Source: Tubiluchus corallicola (lineage: Eukaryota > Priapulida > Priapulimorpha > Priapulimorphida > Tubiluchidae). Taken from it: a stretch of DNA of 64,000 bases. Below are positions 60,801 through 64,000 of the stretch, one piece after another. The stretch lies in contig JAQGDQ010000378.1 in NCBI GenBank assembly GCA_030141605.1, positions 94,501-158,500 of the forward strand, in the 5' to 3' direction. Under the pieces are notes generated by a model, which was given only the letters and a program-made list of their open reading frames with translations, had not been told where the DNA came from and made no database searches. Position numbers and translations under genes: made by a program. Position 1 is the stretch's first letter; each line of letters starts with the position of its first letter.

Positions 60801-63239
60801 AACTTGTAATTGACACATATACAGGCAAGAAGTTGTTTTTGTTTTTTGTTTGCTTTGTTGGAGTCATTTGTAAAGTGAAGTCATTTTCTTATTGCTTTAT
60901 TATTCTGTTTCACGTATTTTGCTGTTTTCTGAGTAGAGATATATTCTTTAATTTTTTATGCTTGTACACTGCTTAAATGCATTAAAGTGCCTTTTCTCAC
61001 GTATTACTTTACTTATCGACTGCTCACTGTGTGTGAAATTTGCTTAGCCAGTGTTTGCTTTAGATGCAGGTCACAAATGTAGAGTTTTGTGGGGAAGGAG
61101 CGACAGGATCATGCCTTCAGTGCTGCTAAAGGCAGTTTATATTTCACCGTTCATTTTTACAAAAATAGTGTATAAATTTTAGGACAATAAGAGAAATGAG
61201 ATGCGAATAATTTCTAGATCATTAATTTCTAAAGTCATTACGATAGCCCGCATTTGAAACCCAATGCAACTGAAGCATTACTTATGGTAAAATCTGTGGC
61301 TTAAGTTTACAATTCTTACACACATGAAATTAGTCCGTGAAGTGGATTAGGGTTAGGTTGAGGGTTAGGCTTGGTTTAGTGTTAGGATTAGGTATAGCAT
61401 TGGGGTTAGTGTATTTAAATTGTGTAGGCAATGGTAAATTCCTTCCACTCCTATCTACTGTGACTAATATTTCTATTGTTTCTTATTGCAAATGCATTAC
61501 TGTCTCTTGTAGGCGATGGATGGTGCTAATATATGTGTTGCTTTGTCTGATCAATATATCGTAGTAAATTATGAAACCAATGTTATGCAAGATTTGTTTC
61601 GTTACGAAGCCGAGTCTACGTTACCTTTGATTAGACGAATTGGACAGGTAATTCAGTAATTATGTAGACGTGTTTAAACGTGACGTTATTTGAAAGCTAG
61701 CCAAAACTGTACAAAATCTTTTGCTCGTAAATGTACAAACAATGATGTGCGAACATTCTACATAGTTCTTTACTGTCTTTGCGCTTTAATAGGTTGTTAA
61801 GTACTAGCATTAATTTTACTTAACACAAAGCAGAGTCAGCAGCTTTTACTGCAGCAAAGATATAGGCAGAGGACAATGGGGTGATGTCAGAACAAAGCAG
61901 CCCTGAAATATGCACCGTAGAAAGGGCTATCCAAACATTACAGGAGTCTCGCCCGGCACTTTCCCATTCTCTAGAAATAAGCGGTATAAACAAGTATAAA
62001 AATTGCGAAAAACCGTTCAGAAAGGGCCATTTTTGGAGGTTTTTCGCCCCCCATTCTTCTCGGATGACCCGCTTAGAAAAATAAACCCTCAGTGGGACGG
62101 ACCACACTACATTAAGACATTTTGTTTGATATGCATTCTGCCGAGAATGGAGCAGTTGCTGGTGCTGTAGCCCAGGGCGTTATATACACAAATATACCAC
62201 AGAAATTAGTTATATAGATGGAATGTGATCTCTCATTTTCAAGAAAGTAACTTTCACGTAATTGGACACCTGTAAGCAACCAGTGAGCTCTGTGGGTGAG
62301 ACAAACTGCCGTTTGGTGATCGCTGATGCTGATAGCACTGTTCTAAGTGTTTTAATGCAAGAAGAATATAGTGTGAAAATTTCAGATGTGCTGGTTTATT
62401 TGTTGTTCATTAAAGTATGAATTGTAATTCATAAATAACTATTTTTAGTGGATTAACAGCAGTAATGCACGAATATCACTTTCTTATTTATCTCTAATCA
62501 CAAAATCTGCAGATTTACGTAAAATTCGACGTAAATTTATGTAAGATATACAAAATGAAGGCACAAACTAGACTGTGTAACTTATCGTTAAACATTTTTT
62601 ATTGTATAATTATTATCAATAATAAACTGCTTGTCAAAAGAATTTTACTTGTCGACGATAGTGACAGCTCACGCTACACCACCCACCTGATGCCACGCCA
62701 CCCAATACAATCCAGGTCATGACAAAACAAAAAACGTATTTGAAATCAGGTAAATTTTTGCGCAGGCAATTTGAAAATCTTACACACCTGCTTTCGAGTA
62801 AAATCTGCAAATTTAGATATTAAAAAGTCCACGATCTACAATTACTATCTGCAGTCTGCAAAACCGTAAAATTATTGAGGGTCGAAGGACCGAAATATGA
62901 CACACACTTATTGCATTTATTGGCATGTGAACATTGTATCATCAAAAACTGCTGTCTAAAGGTTAGTGCATTCTGTATTCTTGAGATCAACTCAGAAATA
63001 AACTTTCTTCACACTTTGTAGCTGTTTACCCTTTCTCACCTGGTTTGTAACTGCTTTATCACTTTCTCACGCTTCTAGGAAGAATTCTTGCTTAGTGGCC
63101 CAAGTTCGCTTGGCATGTTCGCAAACGCCGAAGGCATATCGAGACGACCTCCAATACAAATGATTGACAGCTTACGGGATGCGTGTTTCTATCATCCATA
63201 TGTGTTGGCCATGAATAACGAATTTATCACCGTTCATAG
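54871..63239 (+). CDS. TGFBRAP1: TGFBRAP1 / Vps3-type CORVET subunit, 3'-partial (8 coding exons)
   Basis: Exons: CDS 54871-54975 (exon acceptor about 54829), 57103-57155, 57933-58023, 58925-59023, 59999-60085, 60685-60789, 61513-61647, 63079-63239. Phases agree throughout; 836 nt, about 278 residues, then the gene leaves the window. The start MSIHAYELVPVIE aligns with the start of vertebrate TGFBRAP1. Matching blocks follow: ASALDRILVLTD, GRIKGVAWLCLNENP, KKKTLQLYVATEDKI, SDQYIVVNYET, and EEFLLSGPSSLGMFANAEGI, ending in NNEFITVH. Together they form the N-terminal CNH (citron homology, beta-propeller) domain. The family protein, called Vps3 in yeast, is the CORVET tethering subunit at early endosomes and also binds TGF-beta receptors in vertebrates. 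Human TGFBRAP1 is about 860 residues, so about two thirds lies beyond 64000. Its introns are colonised by several transposon copies. The conserved blocks favour TGFBRAP1 over the paralogue VPS39. Confidence 0.92.
55717..56677. mobile_element. Pogo-like non-autonomous transposon, second family
   Basis: Left end CAGTAGTCACCACTTAATAG; the right end, reverse-complemented, is CAGTAGTCGCCACTTAATAG. Both are flanked by TA. The interior repeats AATTGACTCAA and TTAATAGACTC words and has no intact transposase. 961 bp in intron 1 of the TGFBRAP1 gene; a fragment of the same family is at 60433. Confidence 0.85.
58252..58880. mobile_element. hAT-like inverted-repeat element
   Basis: Left end CAGAGATGTTACCGGAACGA; the right end, reverse-complemented, is CCGGGGATGCTACCGAAATT. 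Right subterminal TTTCGGT words repeat. No transposase recognised. Confidence 0.5.
59290..59660. repeat. Imperfect dyad region with TCGCCAAAAGTTCTCC words
   Basis: CCAAAAGTTCTCCAAATTGT on the left is answered by ACATTTTGGAGAACGTCGG on the right, and several GTCGTAAAG/CTTACGAC pairs occur. Looks like a decayed inverted-repeat element of unknown class; related words continue to about 59900. Confidence 0.4.
60433..60587 (-). mobile_element. Fragment of the 55717 pogo-like family
   Basis: Matches the reverse complement of the left end of 55717-56677 in order: AGTTATTTGAGTCAATTACT, TTTTTATGTA, GAGTCAATTAAGCGA, ATTAACCACGAGTCTATTAA. The outermost bases are degraded. Confidence 0.8.
61345..61412. 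repeat. Degenerate TTAGGG-like tract
   Basis: Contains GATTAGGGTTAGGTTGAGGG followed by TTAGGCTTGG...TTAGGATTAGG. About six imperfect telomere-type units within an intron of the TGFBRAP1 gene. Confidence 0.6.
61820..62110. repeat. GC-richer unclassified insert
   Basis: Base composition stands out from the intron, and both strands are open over 65-95 codons without family resemblance. Possibly an old mobile-element piece. Confidence 0.35.
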
Positions 63240-63476
63240 GTGAGCAATAAAATAACTTGTGTCTAAATGAACTCTGTTGCTATAGTTTGTGCAGGACTTT
63301 TTAGACTACAAATTGTTATTAAGAATAAGTGTAGGAACTGTGCGATGAAAAGTTCATAATGAGTGACTATAAAAATGAGCAAATTAAATGATTACAATTT
63401 CTGAGAATTTGTAGGGCTTTATAGACAAATTTCTATATTGTATTTTTTAATTATTTATGAGTATGCAACAGTTAGT

Positions 63477-63865
63477 GAGTGACCGAGAAAGATTACAACA
63501 CTTCGGACTTACATTACTTAAATACAGAAGGCACAGACATGATATGATTCAGACATTGGGAATCCTCAAGTGTACTGAATGAATTGACAGTAACAAACTT
63601 GAACCTTAGAGCTATTGCAGGACAAGAGAGCATTCGCTTAAAATTAACAAAAAATCTCTTTCTAATTTTTTTGGAAGAGGACAAAAATTCTTTGCAGTTT
63701 GTGTTATAAACTCATGAAACAAGCTTTCCGAGAACATAGTGAATGCTTCTTCAGTTTCACAGTTTGAAGCTCGATTGGAGTGGTCTAATCATCCTGAAAA
63801 ATAGATTAATCCTAGACGCCGTGAGTGGTGGCAAGACACTTTGATTGTTGAGGGAACCTGATACG
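63477..63865 (+). mobile_element. Decayed LINE reverse transcriptase C-terminus
   Basis: With frameshifts and stops it reads RERLQHFGLTLLKYRRHRHD, MIQTLGILK, REHSLKINKK, FFAVCVINS-NKLSENIVNAS and FEARLE. This is the D-MIQ-FKI...HS-KL-K...F--RVIN-WN-LP--VV-A-S---FK--LD pattern at the end of CR1/RTE-type LINE ORF2. It lies in the intron after the last visible TGFBRAP1 exon. Confidence 0.75.
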
Positions 63866-64000
63866 TCATCATTGTAGATGAACACAATGATATTATCTTC
63901 CCACTCGTATTGTTATGCTACCACCTGTTAGAACAGTAACACAAGTAAAACATCCAAAGACGATTAGAGGTGTAAAAAGCTACCATCTATGCTTAAACCC

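Overview
This is a 64 kb AT-rich window of nuclear DNA from an animal. Its genes are split by GT-AG introns of up to about 9 kb, and the introns and spacers are full of microsatellites, minisatellites, small inverted-repeat DNA transposons and decayed LINE and SINE copies. The proteins are bilaterian, closest by eye to vertebrate families but clearly diverged. With the mix of LINE remnants, 5S-like and tRNA-like SINE pieces and long GA/TAC/TTA arrays, I infer an invertebrate, probably a lophotrochozoan such as a mollusc. That placement is inference.

There are four recognisable genes. (1) 3019-26536, + strand: the last 17 coding exons (778 codons, unbroken frame across every junction) of a type 3 adenylyl cyclase (ADCY3), from the start of the first catalytic domain to the stop. 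The exons for the first membrane block lie upstream of the window. (2) 30298-43275, + strand: a complete 340-residue FAM117/GLCCI1-family protein in nine coding exons. (3) 48325-49911, - strand: a single-exon 528-residue protein with 11 C2H2 zinc fingers, preceded by a 5'UTR splice acceptor. (4) 54871-63239, + strand: the first eight coding exons (about 278 residues, CNH domain) of a TGFBRAP1/Vps3 orthologue that runs off the right edge. A fifth open frame, 27044-27727 (-), looks like a transposon-derived SGNH-hydrolase fragment.

Nothing suggests the genes form an operon or shared pathway. ADCY3 makes cAMP, often in cilia; TGFBRAP1/Vps3 is an endosomal tethering subunit; the other two are poorly characterised or are transcription-factor-like.

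The points most worth a second look are these: decayed partial duplicates of two ADCY3 catalytic exons inside ADCY3 introns; a perfect RFX X-box followed 43 bases later by a TATA box inside the 9 kb ADCY3 intron; a long inverted repeat at 39.27-39.63 kb with a hammerhead-ribozyme-like core; a hairpin-forming 34/35-bp minisatellite in the FAM117 intron; an 857-bp pogo-like element with perfect ends and a transposase DNA-binding remnant; and further pogo-like and hAT-like inverted-repeat families with several copies in this window.

Exon boundaries were read by eye from GT-AG sites, protein-family resemblance and preserved codon phase. No searches were run.
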